Shown one piece after another: positions 31,641 through 44,606 of a DNA stretch of 64,000 nt. Numbering within the stretch: position 1 is the first letter of the stretch; every line of letters starts with the position of its first letter. A program made the position numbers and the translations under genes. Source of the stretch: Trachythela sp. YZ-2020 (lineage: Eukaryota; Cnidaria; Anthozoa; Malacalcyonacea; Clavulariidae); assembly GCA_016169945.1 (NCBI GenBank), contig JADLSH010000369.1, positions 310,001 to 374,000 of the forward strand, written 5' to 3'. Under the pieces are notes generated by a model, which saw only the letters and a list, made by a program, of their open reading frames with translations, was not told where the DNA came from and ran no database searches.

Positions 31641-33625
31641 GCGTAAACGTCTGTACAACATAGTCGAAGTATTAACCGATCGTATAGCTGGTTAGCCTAC
31701 GTCGTAGACCCCAGCAGAAACGAAGTGAAGGTATACACCGTAGGCTAATATCTGGTCTGTTGCATGGGTGTGACGCACAGCAGCGCGTTTGAAATGTGCC
31801 AATGTGGCATGGTGTTGATTCCAGGCATCGGCAGCACTTTCCTTGCGATAGTAACTTCTAGTCTTCAGGTATTTTATATGGTTGTAAAAGGATGAAACAA
31901 GGTCTTCTATATTTGGTTGCTTTTCAGACCGGAGTACACACATTGATCCCATTTTGTCGCGCATGCAGTTTTAAAAAGATAAACTGACCTCAAAAATATA
32001 ACAAACAATACATTTTTTCTACAAGTGTGTCGCACTTAGTTATGTTTAAGGAAACCTTTCGACAATATAGTCCTATATTATTTGACGAGCGAAAGCCCTT
32101 ATCAAATAGGACCTTACCTTGCGGTAAGAACTTTATCATTACTCTAAATGAGTACTCCAATCAGGTACGCTAAGGAATAGATAACAAAAAACAGAATATA
32201 ACAATGTTATGAATAAATAATGATTATAAACAGTAATATCCTTCCCCTCGCCAGCTATCAAGATCGGGTTTTACAACGAGAACTTGACTCCAGCCCTTGG
32301 GACACTAGACGGCGGCTTAATATAACTTATAACTTTATAAAATATAACTTTTGTTTCAAAAAATAACAAAGTATCCCATAGATATTATTAAAATACTTAT
32401 ATTGAAGCGATTTGATGATAAATAAGTCAACGTTGGGTCCAAACTAACTGTACTGCTAAACACCGCAAAGATGTCCTGACCTATTTTACAACTTTTCCTT
32501 CGGGTGCTCCATGTGTACATGTAGTTCTTAAAAAAGTAAGTTTGCATTATTAAACTTTATGATGTGCTTTACCGATTTAAACTTTTATAGGGATATGAAA
32601 AGCATTTTAAAAGCTTTTGAAATCGCCTATCTAGATTTTGAGAATTCGCACGCGGCAAGCAAGCGCATCAATTCAATACACTGACTTTAAACCACAATAT
32701 CTCTGAAATGAGTGGTCGTTTTAAGACAAAACTTATAAAAATAGAAATAACAGTTATTGCATGTAAAGTAATTTACTAAAAATAACAGTCATTTTACTAT
32801 AAATATTCTTGCCAAAACATAGTGAGTGAAACCTTCTGTAGTCTGAATACACTTTTGCTAAATTAATAACTTGAACAAGAAGACCTGCAACAGTCAACAG
32901 TAAGGTCACGAAAACAGTCGAAATAATGTCATAAATATATTCTTTGAAAAATATATTATTAAACCAGATTTAACTTGCTTTAATGCTGTCGAATTTTGTG
33001 AGTGCTTGCAAAAAATATTTGTTCAAAAACAAGTACAAAAAATATCGTATCTACTCACTTCTGTTCCGGTGTTCATGATCTTTGTGATTTCCAACTATTT
33101 TTTACAAAATTTGGAGAAATCTTCATCCTTTCGGCTGTAAATCTCGCGAATGCATTCGGACAAGAACTTGACCACAAACGTCGATTCGTTCCCTTTGCAT
33201 TTTGACTAAATTTTCTTTGTAAAACACTTGAAGAACTTCTTATGTTTTGCCTTTAAAACCTGCTGTAAATTCCCTTCTTGTAACATATCGCCATTGTGTA
33301 AAGTTTTGTAAAAAAATAATATTTTAAACTTGAAAATCTTTGCGAGCTTTTGATCAATTTCATCGCCCAATGTGTCGTTGGGAGTCGTTGGAAAGCTCGG
33401 GCGATCAAAGGGGGCTGTTATTTTTATACAATAATATATACTGAAAAATTAACTAAACTCGTATCGAAGGTGACGAAAAGAGATTTACACGCCATTTGAA
33501 GTGCTCTATGATCTATACAAAACAAAGCGCATCATTGGTTCGTGATCCTTCTGAGAAAGCTGTGACTGGGATAAAGGTATTACGTCACTGAAATGGCGTC
33601 AGCCGTGCGTCTGTCATCTAATAGA
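31640..33625. other. Non-coding stretch, no recognisable gene
   Basis: AT-rich. A 90-codon minus-strand frame (31692-31964) has no recognised motif. The first bases (AAAGAGCGTAAACGTCTGTACA, shown only for position 31637) recur inverted near 47380, so a dispersed repeat boundary is likely here. Nothing else supported. Confidence 0.4.
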
Positions 33626-33627
33626 TC

Positions 33628-33868
33628 AGGGGCCGGTTGTTCAAAAGCCGGTTAACGCTAACCCCGGGTTAAATTTTAATCTGCTGTTCTGGTTTGTATA
33701 CTTCTACATGTTTGTTTATTTCAAAACTTTATAAACAAAAACTTATATCGCCCAGCACAAGGTTGATAGAAAAAGTATTCATATTAATATAACCGATGTC
33801 GGGAAACTTGTATGAAAGTTACCACTAACCCAGAGTTTAGTTAACCGGCTTTTGAACAACTGGCCCCA
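33628..33868. mobile_element. Palindromic MITE family P, copy 1 (~240 bp)
   Basis: The left end GGGGCCGGTTGTTCAAAAGC plus GGTTAACGCTAACC pairs with the right end GGTTAACCGGCTTTTGAACA plus ACTGGCCCC. The middle is AT-rich and unrelated to the other copies. Two more copies lie at 35401 and 39233. The TSD is not clear. Confidence 0.75.
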
Positions 33869-34061
33869 GGGCTCTCCACCAATGAAAAGGCAGATTGAAC
33901 TCAGATTATTTTATAAATTTTGAATCTTCGAAGAATGAAGGTCAATATTAGAATATATACTGAAAGGCAACATTTCTGAAGTTGACCACCATATTGTGCC
34001 CTGCATGTAACGCTTACGACACGCACCAATATTTTCAAATATTTTCTGTTTTCTAGTATAG

Positions 34062-36452
34062 GCGGTATGATTCACTCTACACATCGCTTGCATCCTCAAC
34101 ATACTGGTCGAACTGATTCCGATGCAGTAGCAGTTGCTCAAGGTGTGAAAGAATGTAGTAGCTGCCGCGAACCATTATCCCAATTTGAGAAACCACCCTT
34201 TCACTGCAATCCGTGTGACTACACCGTATGTGCAACTTGTGATAGACCAATGTCCCATCCTGTCCATCCTAATCACGAAGTGTACCTATTTACCCCTACA
34301 TCGCCATGGAGATGTGATGTATGCAAGCGCGATAGTGCAAATATCCAGGAGATACCGTGCTACTCTTGTAGGCATTGTGACTTTTACCTGTGTAAGAAAT
34401 GTTTCTCTGGTGTGAACAGTCAACTTCATATACATACTTTATATCGTACTGATGTCAGATTTGTTTATCATCAATCTAATGGAGAATGGGCCTGTGATAT
34501 TTGTAGGAGCGGCAATGGACCAGGACATTTGTAAGATATTATTTTTTATCTTTTTGTCAGTCGTAAGTCTGAGGGCTGAAATCAGATTGGCTGTAACAGA
34601 CGGCAGAATTTTATGATATTTGACCACATCCGGGATCTTAGGCTAGGGGACTGCCCTAGGGGACAAAAAGTCCTAAAAGGTGCTTGAATTATATGAAGTT
34701 TGACAAGAACGAATATACTGTAATTATTACCTGGACAATAGACCTTAGCACACGTCACGTAATTTTCAAACAGTGAATAATTGACCAAATATTCCTGAAG
34801 TCTGTATTATATGTATTAAGAATTGCATGACGTCAGCACTTCGGTAATATCGTTATGTTACGCGCACGAATATATTTCTCTTTCATCTTGACGCCAATCA
34901 CAACCCTATCCCTAACCCTCTTGTGACCGTAACATAACGATATAAAACCAGCACTTCTAAGCCTAAGGTCTATCAGCCGGTTGGAAACAAGATTTAACAC
35001 TTTCAAGTTTCAAGAACAACACGAACAGCAAAGAAAAAAAAGAAGCTTTAAAATCCACCATAATCTTGAGTAAAGTGCGTAAATATATACGAATATATTA
35101 TGTTATCTTTCAGTTTCTTGTCACTTTTCGTAGCAACATGCTTTGATTGCGGAACACCACTGATCTCAAACAATACGCAACACTGGAATATTTATTGAAT
35201 CTAATTTTACATCGACAGCAAAATAAACACGTTATAAATTGAAATATACGACCCCAATAAATTAGCGCTGTGGTGAATTGCCTATTTCATTAATTAATTA
35301 TTTAATTCATGAATTCGACTATCCCAGGAATAAAATATATGGAACTTGTAAAAGAACAAGGCAGTGTAAAAGTGCATTATAATTCAATTGATCCTTCCTC
35401 TGGGGTCGGTTGTTCAAAAGCCGGTTAGCCTAACCCTGGGTTGACGAAAATCTTCAAATCAAACTTCCCAACAGTTTGTTTATAAAGTTGAATATGTTTT
35501 TGCAGAAATCTTTTCTGGATCAATAGAAGTTTTGAAACGAACGGCCATGCAGAAATACATAACCCAAAACAGCGGGTTAAAACTTAACCCAGGGTTAGCG
35601 CTAATCGAGCTTTGAACAACGGGCCCCTGAAGGTCAAAACTCACAGCCGCAAAACATTGATCTCAAAGCGCGAAACCACAATAGAAATGTATGTGTATTT
35701 CTTTATGCCTCTATTTGATTTTACATTTTGCACTACACAATTTCATGCCCTTATTCGTACTTGATTACATGTACAAGATTCATGAATTCAAGTCTACAAT
35801 GTTATTTGGTTTTCTGTTTTACGTTCAAAGGACAATTTTAACTGAATTACCTGTATTCTACTAAGAAAAGGAACAATAGAACAGATCGTCAAAATAGACA
35901 TGACGTCTTCTCCAAACTTACCAATCGTTGGTTTCCGTTTTGGATCATGCGCCTTACCTTTATTTACTGAACCAAGGACTTTGATTATTAAAATCACCCG
36001 GCATTAGCCGGAGTACGCAGCTGAGAAGTCCCGTTGGTAGATAATGGGTTAAGCAGAGTGATGATAGAATATGAATCATGTTAATAATAAGTAGCGAGAG
36101 TATCTCGTGCACTAAATAGACATAGATTTGTACTCTTCAACTATTGCTATAATACATTTCCTTAAAAATATATGTTTGAATTGCTTTAGCTATCCGGCGC
36201 ATTGCTCGTCATGTCAGTTTGATCTTTGTGACAACTGTATCAAGCCATACAGATCGACATTCCATGAAGGACATATACTGTATAAAGCAGATTCAAACGT
36301 TACGTATCCTAGATTTAATGGTGGATGGCGTTGTGATAGATGTTCACGAAGTTTTATTCCGCAAATGAACAACCTTCCCTTCCATTGTTCCCAGTGTGAG
36401 TTTGACTTGTGTGAAAACTGTATGAAAACAACTGCTGAAACGTCGAATGCAG
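34062..36452 (+). CDS. Cysteine/histidine-rich DC1- or ZZ-like zinc-binding protein (two internal exons)
   Basis: Exon 34062-34530 follows an acceptor (TAGTATAG) and ends at a donor (CATTT|GTAAGA). Exon 36190-36452 follows TTGCTTTAG and ends at GCAG|GTAAGA. The phases agree (TT|C codon). The product carries repeated modules of about 50 residues of the kind C-x2-C ... H-C-x2-C-x4-C-x2-C ... H-x3-H: CSSCREPL, HCNPCDYTVCATC, CDVCKRDS, CRHCDFYLCKKC, CDICRSGN, HCSSCQFDLCDNC, CDRCSRSF and HCSQCEFDLCENC. Such modules bind pairs of zinc ions and usually mediate protein or lipid contacts. The exact family is uncertain (DC1/C1-like or ZZ-like). First and last exons were not found; the intron holds a palindromic MITE. 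The frames are clean, which suggests a real host gene. Confidence 0.7.
35401..35629. mobile_element. Palindromic MITE family P, copy 2 (intronic)
   Basis: Ends TGGGGTCGGTTGTTCAAAAG and CTTTGAACAACGGGCCCCTG, with inner CCTAACCCTGGGTT and AACCCAGGGTTAGCG. It lies in the intron of the zinc-binding gene. Confidence 0.75.
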
Positions 36453-36599
36453 GTAAGATTTCTTATAATTATGTACGTCATTTAGTAAGCATACACAAAT
36501 TTAAGGACAAACAAGATGTCTGCTCTGCTCAGGCGTTAACTCCGTCACAGTACCTCAGTGTGATCTCTAGTCTAATCCTCTTGTATTACTCTTTATAAC

Positions 36600-39230
36600 C
36601 ACTTATATGTGGCAGTATTCTATCTACAATCAGTGACAAAATATGTGGACCGATAGGGTTAAATCGATAACATAACCCTCCTCCTCCCCCTGTTCAATGT
36701 TGCTATTTTTCCTTAAATAATATTTTGTCTTCCGTACATGATTGTCGATAATTATACGGCAACTTAATGCAACATTGAAACGGGGGAGGGGGGTTTAGCT
36801 GTGAATTTGCGCAAATATTTTCAAAAGTAACGTTTTGATCTAAGTGTCCCTTGTATGCTGGTATCCTCCTAGACGTTTAAAGGGTGCAAAGAATTTTGAT
36901 GTGCCCCATGGCTGAAGTATTTTGATGTGCCCCATGTCACATGACTTTCTGGTAGTTACAGCAACGATGCCAGAATGCTATTATTTTATTATAAATATGT
37001 GAGGAAATCCAGAGTACTGCGACGTGATGCAAAACGAATTTGGCAAAATTTCCAAACATCACTCGTACTATTAATCCCTAATTGTACTCGCCATCGCATG
37101 ATAACCTATACAAATAACGAACTTTCGAAGTCGTTGCACCAACAAAAATGCATTAATGCAACGCGCGATGAAGTCCAGAGTACAACACGACGTGAAATTC
37201 ACACGCAATATTGGAATTGATGCACGCTGAAATATATCGTTATTCATACACTAGATATACACAAGGAAGCACAAGTTTGAGTTTGGGTTACTGTGGAAAT
37301 GCCAGTTTGACAGTTTGTGACGGCTACTTTACAAACACTTTTGCATAATTTCTTTCACAGTCCTTACTGTGAATGATAGATATGAAGGGTGATGTGGCAC
37401 AGTGCTTTAACCACGGGTACTCGATTACTTCGACAGTTGGTAACGACAGTATTGGCACAGATTAGTATAGATATAAAACTCAAGGAACTCAAGACAAATT
37501 GTGTAACTCGTTTTACTGCGCATGCGCGACCTTCTGCCTCTGGCAAGTGTCATGAAAATTTTAATCAGAAAGTAGATAACCCATCAATACGATGTCCTAT
37601 TTTACTTAACATTTTACGAAAGAGAAATAGACTGGAAGTTTTTAGCAACAAATGGGTTTGTGAATCCCCTCGATAGTGGCGAAAATGCAAACAAACATAC
37701 CCGAGGGCGTGTGAAAAAGCCTTGAAGAAGCTTCGCTAAAGTTCTAGTTACTGCATTTTGTGAGCTCAAAACTTGGTTATACTTGACATGGCAGTGTTAT
37801 TTCTTACAAATACAAGAAAATACAAGATCAGTGGTTAATTTAAAAGTATTTAAGAAGGATGGTATATATTATAATAAATCCGAAAAAAACAACGGCAAAT
37901 GACATCGATCTTTGTCAGGAAGCGTTCCGTCAGAACGAAATCATCCCCTGTTTTTTTCGACTGCAGAGAGACACGTTTGAATATTTTCTTTAGACAGGCA
38001 CAGCTCACAATGAGCCTTGAAGGCAGGGCATTTTTTAAGAAATCGTTAGTGGGGGGGGCATACTCGAAAGGGGACGTAACGGGTAGGTGGGGTATTACAG
38101 GTGTGGGAAGCTGAAGGGGGGTCTGGGTCTATTCTTGAGTCTCTGTGGCTTGAGTTCCTGCATTTTCAGACAATTTTTGATATATCCCATCTAAACGGAG
38201 CCAGGTTTTGTTGTGAGAACACCATAACTTTCCTCTAAACTCAGTTTTCCCCCCTTTTTTGCTTATATTTTGGACAAAAGGGACCGTCACTGGGGGAAAT
38301 AGCCACTGGGGCCAACATGTGTGCTGGGGGGGCTTTGGCCCCTCCAGTACATTAGTTAAAAAAATGCCCTGCTTGAAGGGGCATTTTAATCATGAACAGT
38401 TTTGAAATGTCAAGTCAGAAAAAATATGGTGGACACAAATCAAAAGTAAAGTCATACTTTGAACAATAATTCAAAGCTGTACAGAAGCTCAAATGTACTT
38501 CTTAAACAGACCAAAGAGAGAACTTACTGTTATTATTGAAACTTTTTGTCTAAAATTGACTATCAAATGCGCTATTTCCTTTAAAAAGGCATTTTTCACT
38601 TTTCGATCTGTGTTTTTCCTATACTTTCCTGATTAAATTTCAGCCAGTGCTCTCACAACCAAATTTTGATATTCCTTAGTGTGAGCTTCAAAATTCCTCA
38701 AATTTCCCCAAAATTCCTTAAATGACTTGTTTATCCTTGTGAGTACCCCATAAGGCCAAGATCAGCCGTAATCCTGGTTTTATTGTTTTCATTAGTCCTT
38801 TACAAAAAGCACCTTTTGCGCTTTATAAGCGACAGACGACAGTAAATATTAATTATTAAATATGATGTTTCTGGTGTTACCCTGAGTGTGTATCCACACC
38901 AGGCAGGCTGAAAAATTTGCCTGACCACGGTGGGAATGGAACCCTCAACCTTTGGGATACTAGTCCAATTAACATACTTGTCATCAAAACGTCGTAAACA
39001 ACCTAATTAAAAGTGAACAGAATTCTGGAAAACGAATACCGTGTGATACGTGAGGTCCTTCATCAGCAGTATAACCAAAACACAAATAAGTTTGATAGTT
39101 TTTATTGTGTAAATGCGGTAAATGGAGAATGCCTTTACACCGCCTCGAATCAGTTTAAAACGAATAGTTACGAACATAAATTGGCGCGAACAGCGATCTA
39201 AGAAGGGCTTCAAACAGCCAGAACACTCTC
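36600..39230. other. Non-coding stretch, no recognisable gene
   Basis: A poly-G/C patch (38050-38120, GGGGGGG) and short frames below 100 codons. A later exon of the zinc-binding gene may be hidden here, but no cysteine-module frame is visible. A motif CACGGTGGGAATGGAACC near 38927 resembles an antisense tRNA T-arm and may be a SINE trace. Confidence 0.4.
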
Positions 39231-39232
39231 CG

Positions 39233-39457
39233 TCTGGGGTTGTTCGGTTCAAGCCGTTATCGTTAACCTGGGTTAAAAATCCTAACCAGGGTTAAATTTT
39301 TGCAAACCTGGGTTAATTTGCGTTTACATTATTCGATTAGTCTTAACGGGGTTAAAATTGATAATTTAACCCACCTAGCTAGGTGGGTTAACTTTAACCT
39401 GGGGGTTGGGTAATCCTGGGTTGGTTAAGTTAACCGGCTTTTGAACAACCGGCCCCT
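39233..39457. mobile_element. Palindromic MITE family P, copy 3
   Basis: The right end GGTTAAGTTAACCGGCTTTT plus GAACAACCGGCCCC matches copies 1 and 2. The left end (GGGGTTGTTCGGTTCAAGCC) has decayed. The inner palindrome is ACCCACCTAGCTAGGTGGGT at about 39370-39390. Confidence 0.7.
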
Positions 39458-39544
39458 GGTGTTTAAATAAATACCACTATTATCTATAAACTAAGAAACA
39501 AACAACAACGTTCTTAATTGGTTTTAGTTCCAAGAATGCAAGAG

Positions 39545-39727
39545 TCACTTTAACTCATTTACAGTTTTTAGTAGCACAACTTCCGTCACTGGCCTTGTGT
39601 ACGTGCGTTTCGCACCGTCTTTCGTAGTGACCAACTCCAACTTCCGAACCTTTCCGTCCATTCCTTTGTAGGCTTTAACAACTCTGGCAAGCGGCCACTC
39701 GTTTCGTACAACATCTTTCGCACGCAA
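39545..39727 (-). pseudogene. BEL-2 C-terminal DUF5641-like domain
   Basis: RNEWPLARVVKAYKGMDGKV and RTYTRPVTEVVLL match the small beta-barrel-like domain that follows the integrase core in BEL/Pao polyproteins. The frame is separated from the integrase core by a break near 39780, so it is a detached end of the polyprotein. Confidence 0.85.
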
Positions 39728-39846
39728 TAAAACCAGGTCTCCTTCTTCTAGATTACGTTCTTCTGCTTCCCATTAGGGTGGGAAGAAATTATTTTCGCCA
39801 TCTCGACCAGAAAACGTTGGCTAGGTGCTGAACTTGCCGCCATTGC

Positions 39847-41089
39847 TTATTGTGTTTTCAAAGGTCGGTAGCCGTAAATTCTCCGGGAACAGCTGTGAGG
39901 GCTAAGGACGCCTGGCATTGTAGGGTCGGTGGAAACTGGGATTAAGGGGCGGCTGTTGACTATGGCCATGCCTTCGGCCATAAGGGTGGAAAGCACTTCA
40001 TGCGTAAGGTGTCTTGTGCCTAGGTCTGCGAGCATGGAATTCAAGACCCTTCTAACGATGCCTATCATCCTTTCCCACACGCCACCGGTGTGCGATCCGT
40101 GAGGAGGGTTGAAGATCCATTCACAGCGTTGTTTTGCGAGATACGTATTGACGACTTTCGTGTCTACTTCTTCCAACGCGGCATTCAATTCATTGTATGC
40201 CCCAACGAAATTTGTCCCGTTGTCAGAGCGGAGTTGAACAGCGGGTCCCCTAATGGCGAAAAACCGACGTAACGCGTTAATAAAGCTGGAAGTATCGATG
40301 GATTCAATCAACTCGATGTGAATTGCCCTGATGGTGAGGCAGGTGAAGATTATTGCCCAGCGTTTACTATTGGCGGCTCCTCCTCTGGTTTTCCGGTGTA
40401 TCACTTGACGTCTAAACCAACGTTTGTGAATGGAGGGGCTGGTGTTATAATCGCTCGGTTGGAAGATCAGCCATCTTCTGAATTTGAAGTTTCCCCCTTA
40501 ATTTCCTACACTTGACGCACTTATGAATAACTCGGTTTGTGAGTCGTTTTCCCCCGATCACCCAATATCCTTTCGCTCTTACGATCCCCTGTGTGAAGTG
40601 TCGACCCTGATGCTTGATTTCCTTGTGGAGGTGCTCGACAATGAGAGTTGTGATATGCTGTTGTCCTGGCAGTATCACGGGGTGTTTTTTCTCGCTGGTA
40701 AGTTCTCCTCGTTCGAGACGACCGCCAACGCATAAAAGTTCTTGCGTGTCTATGACTGGGCTAAATTTGAGGAGCGCGCTACCTTTCATTAGTTTTTTCT
40801 CATTCTCGACACATTCTATTTCGTGGCGAAACGCCTCTTCTTGCATGCTGTTGATTATCACAATTTCAGCTTGCCTCTGGACCTCGAGAATACTTTCTGT
40901 AGATTTGACCATCAACGGGCTTTCTTTTTGCGGGTTTGTGTTTCTATTGGCACGCGTAAGCCGAAAATGTCGTACGAAAGTGATCAGACGCATGATGGCT
41001 CGAACCAGCCTAGACCATTGAGAAAACCTGCTAAATATTTGTGTTCCAAGAGGCGTGTTCTTTTTCACGGAGGTTGTTAGTGTGCGCAA
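39847..41089 (-). pseudogene. BEL-2 integrase
   Basis: The zinc-binding part (HLHKEIKHQG ... CVKCRKLRG) lies in the frame ending at 40445, followed by MADLPTERL. A short deletion or shift right after the first catalytic aspartate (PPFTNVGLDV, about 40400-40430) separates it from the next frame. That frame carries the second aspartate in RSDNGTNFVGA and the glutamate in GGVWERMIGIVRRVL. All three catalytic acidic residues are still encoded, but in different frames. Confidence 0.85.
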
Positions 41090-41200
41090 GTCAGGACGAA
41101 CTTCAGGATCTTCGGGTGGGATTTATGTGAGGACTGGACGTTCTTCATCCGGATCTAATTGGATCTGCTTGTGGAGAAACTGCGGGCCGCTGAGCCACAT

Positions 41201-42480
41201 TTAGCTTTCGAGGTCTCGGGCCTTTATTGGGCGAGTTGCTATGTCGGCAGGATTACATCCGGTTGTAACGTAGTGCCACTGATCAGGTGAAGAGGATTTT
41301 CTTATCCGTTCAATTCTGTTGCTGACGTAAACGTAGAGCCTTCGGCTTTCGTTGGCGATATAACCGAGTACGACTTTGCTGTCCGAGTGATAGATTATCT
41401 GGTCTGGTTGGACGACACGTTCTTTGATGATCATGTCGGTGATTTCAACAGCAAGCACGGCTGCGCACAACTCTAAGCGTGGAATGGTCGTTGCTTGAGG
41501 CGGCGGTAGCTTGGCCTTGCCGAAAACGAATGACACCTGTATCTGATCATCGGGCTGGATAATCTTTAGGTAGGCTACGGCAGCAATACCTTGGATGGAT
41601 GCATCACCGAAGGTATGCAGTTCTACGCGTTTTGCTTCATCAAGCGAAGATGTGTAAGGACGTATAAGATTCAGCTGTTCCAGCTCGATTAAGGATTTGC
41701 ACCACTCGTCCCAGGCCGGTTTTAACTCTTGTGGCAACGGTTGGTCCCACTCTTCCAGCTGTCTTTCTTTCAGGTGCTCCGTCCTGGATCTAAGTAAGCT
41801 CTTGCCGCAGATCAACACTGGTGCTGCGACTCCTAGCGGATCGTAAAGACTGTTGATGATCGATAGCACGCCGCGTTTTGTGAATGGCTTATCCCCGACA
41901 GTTACGGTAAAGGTAAACGCGTCTTTCGTAATGTCCCACGAGACACCTAATGATCGCTGAATTGGAGCGTTGTCTTGATTCAAATCGAGATAACGGAGGT
42001 CTGCAGCTCTGTCGATCGGAGGGAACGCGTCGATTACTTTCGGATCGTTGGAAGATATCTTATGCAGACGCAAATTCCCAGTGGCTAACATCGCTTGTGT
42101 ACGCAGCAACAAGTCGATGGCTTGCTGGCTGTTGGGCACGGATCCGTCGTCTCTACGAAAAATCATTTTTTACAAATTCTCGTTGGCATCAGATCTAAAC
42201 TCTGTTTCTCCAACCTTGGCTGTCTTGTGTAGACCAAATGTGGCAACGGCTGGAGAAGATGTATTGCCAAATATGTGTACCTTCATTCTGTGCTCGATTA
42301 TTTTGCCATCCGGATCATTGTTTTCGTGCCAAAGAAATCGTAAAAAGTCTCGGTGGTCTTCTCTCACAATGAAAGAGTAAAATATTTGTTCGATGTCCGT
42401 CATAAACGCCGTGGGATGCTTACGGAAGCGTAACAAGACCCCCAGAAGACCACCCGAAGTGAGGACCAGACAGGAGCAGC
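41201..42480 (-). pseudogene. BEL-2 reverse transcriptase C-terminal half and RNase H
   Basis: LLRFRKHPTAFMTDIEQIFY begins the palm domain (42436). At the catalytic YxDD box (about 42130-42170) a stop codon and altered bases leave only DDG preceded by two arginines. GVLSIINSLYDPLGVAAPV follows. RNase H is continuous with TIPRLELCAAVLAV, YHSDSKVVLGYI and GCNPADIATRP. Small indels near 42440-42480 separate this part from the upstream RT start. Confidence 0.85.
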
Positions 42481-44606
42481 ATTGTTCTCAGCTGCAGAGT
42501 CGAACACCACCCGAAGTTTTCCGGGCTTCTGGGGATGGTAGACCCCGAAGTGCGGCAGGCACCAACAAGGTTTCGAGGACGCCATGTCTTGCGGAGGTAC
42601 GGGTTCGGCGTGCCTTTTGTCGAGAAGATCTTTCATGAAGGCAAAGTAATGTTGTTTCATCAAAGGTTTTTTGTCTAGCGTCCTTCGGGTGGATTTAAGT
42701 CTCTTGTATGCCTCTTCGCGACTTTTTGGCAGCGTTTTTACCTCATTACGAAACGGTAGTGGCGCGGTCCAATTTCCTGCATTGTTCCTTTCCATATTGC
42801 TCTCCATTATCTCAACAAACTTTCTGTCCTCGACTGATAATCCTGGTTTGTCATCGTCCTCTGTGCGTACGAAAACGTTCTTTGCTAACCCGTCTTCAAA
42901 GTGACCTCCGACAAATTTCTCTTTTCTTTCAACTTCGCAGTCGTTAACGAGCGTTCGTCTGACAATAAAGGAGTTTGGACAAGGCTCCATGATGGAAGGT
43001 CGTCCGTTTGGTAAAACCTGCGTCCGATAAGATGACACATTGCTTGATGTGTGAGCACCATCTAAGCAAACTTTGTCCTGGATCACCCATCCGAGATCAA
43101 GCCTCTGTGCCCATGGCGAAGCACCTTTCCCGTTTCGTGATGCGTGCACTTTGTGTAGCTGTGGCACGTTTCTCCCGACCAATAGGAGGATGTCGGCTTC
43201 TGGATCGATTTCTGGGATCTTGTTGGCAATTTCTCCGAGATGAGGATGTGCTCTGCCCACCGCTGGCGTAGGAATCTCTTCTCTGCTATCCGGAATTGCT
43301 TCGCACTCAATTATCGAAGGAAGTGTGTGTGTTTTTTTTCCCATCCAATGATTCGATCACCAAGTTATCGGCGGATCTTCCTTCTAGCTTAGGTGTACCG
43401 GCGCACGTTTTCAAGGTGTAGGGGGTTGCATCACCGTCTATGTTTAACAGCTCAAACAACTTTGGTCTGGCGAGAGAGCAATTGCTCTGATCATCAATAA
43501 CTACATAGATTTTGATTTTCTTCTTTGGATGGGTCTTAACGTAAACGTTAGCCAAGCATATTTTTGAAGAGGATCGTCCACCATACTCATCGCTGCAGAG
43601 TTCAGTGCACTTTGTCGTAGCTTCGGTCTCCCCGCCGTGACTTGGTGGACCACTACGGTGTTTATTCTCACCACCCCGACTTTGACCGTTTTCGGGACTA
43701 CGATCATTTCCTTCGTCTTTCTTTTGCTCTGGTGGCTTTCCAACATGCATGGCACTTAGATGTTTCTCACTTTGGCATTCGGAGCAAGTAATAGTACAGC
43801 GGCAGTCCTTGGCTAGATGGCTCGTTGAGGCAACACAGCGATAGCATATCCGGTTCTTTCTTAGCAAATTATTTCTTTCTTCGAGTGGTTTGCTTCGGAA
43901 GGCTCTGCATTTGGCTAGCGGATGTGGCATTTCGTGGAGGGCGCACCATCTCATCGGGTCGTGGGTTAAAGACTTCCCATGGTCGTCTTGCTCATCTGTC
44001 ATTTCAGTTCTATAAGATCGTTTAGGTCTTTGATTGTAATGTTTTGGAGATGAGTCATCAGGAACCTCTAAAGCGAGATTAGGGTCATTTCTCTCGAAGG
44101 CAAGGTCTTGAACGAATTTTGAGAATTCTTTGATGGGTGGATAGTCTACTTTGTGGTCAGACTTGTAGCGGAAAGCATGGCGTTGCCATCGTCCCTGTAT
44201 GGAGATACATGGGCTCATCAAGGACCTTAAGGCCCTGAAGACCACCGTCACTTTTGGCACATTGCAGCTCTAGCAGCAGGTCGCCCAGCTCTTGTAATTT
44301 TTTGGCATCCGCGAGCCTATCAAGATCGGCCTTTGTCAAAACGATACTGGTTCCAAAACGTTCGTCGAGTTTCCTCCATACCTCGGCGAGACCTTTCGCT
44401 GGATTTCGGATAAAGGCACCACGTAGTTGTTGTACGAGCCTTTTTGAGTTACTGGTGGTGTGCTCGGTAATTAACGAAAGTTCTTCACTGGGCGTAATGT
44501 TGACACCTCTAACCATGTTTCGAAACGATTCCTTCCAGATATGATACTTCTCTGGCTTATCATCAAACGTTTCTATTTTATTGGCCACTACCTCTCGACG
44601 TTCCAT
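42481..44606 (-). pseudogene. BEL-2 gag, zinc knuckles, protease and RT start
   Basis: ATG at 44606 begins MERREVVANKIETFDDKPEK, a DUF1759-like gag. A shift near 44200 leads to CALHEMPHPLAKC, CYRCVASTSHLAKDC and CSECQSEKH fingers. The protease-like active site VVIDDQSNCSLA follows. After a shift near 43320 come DILLLVGRNVPQLH, LGWVIQDKV and the pre-RT linker WTAPLPFRNEVKTLP, then LRVVFDSAAE. The order is that of BEL/Pao. Parts of this DNA (43085-43320 and 44307-44606) were reused in the neighbouring triplication. Confidence 0.85.

Larger units (their letters stand above)
39545..44606 (-). mobile_element. BEL/Pao LTR retrotransposon 2, decayed
   Basis: A nearly complete internal region on the minus strand: gag from 44606, CCHC fingers, aspartic protease, RT, RNase H, H2C2 plus integrase core, and the DUF5641-type tail ending at 39545. 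No LTR was recognised on either side; upstream of gag the DNA passes into a tandem triplication. Frames break in RT, between RNase H and integrase, and inside the integrase. It differs from BEL-1 in keeping the protease. Confidence 0.9.

Noticed and set aside
42393..43271. Several 77-87-codon plus-strand proteins opposite BEL-2
   Set aside because: They are complement-frame shadows of the BEL-2 polyprotein, with no family match of their own.
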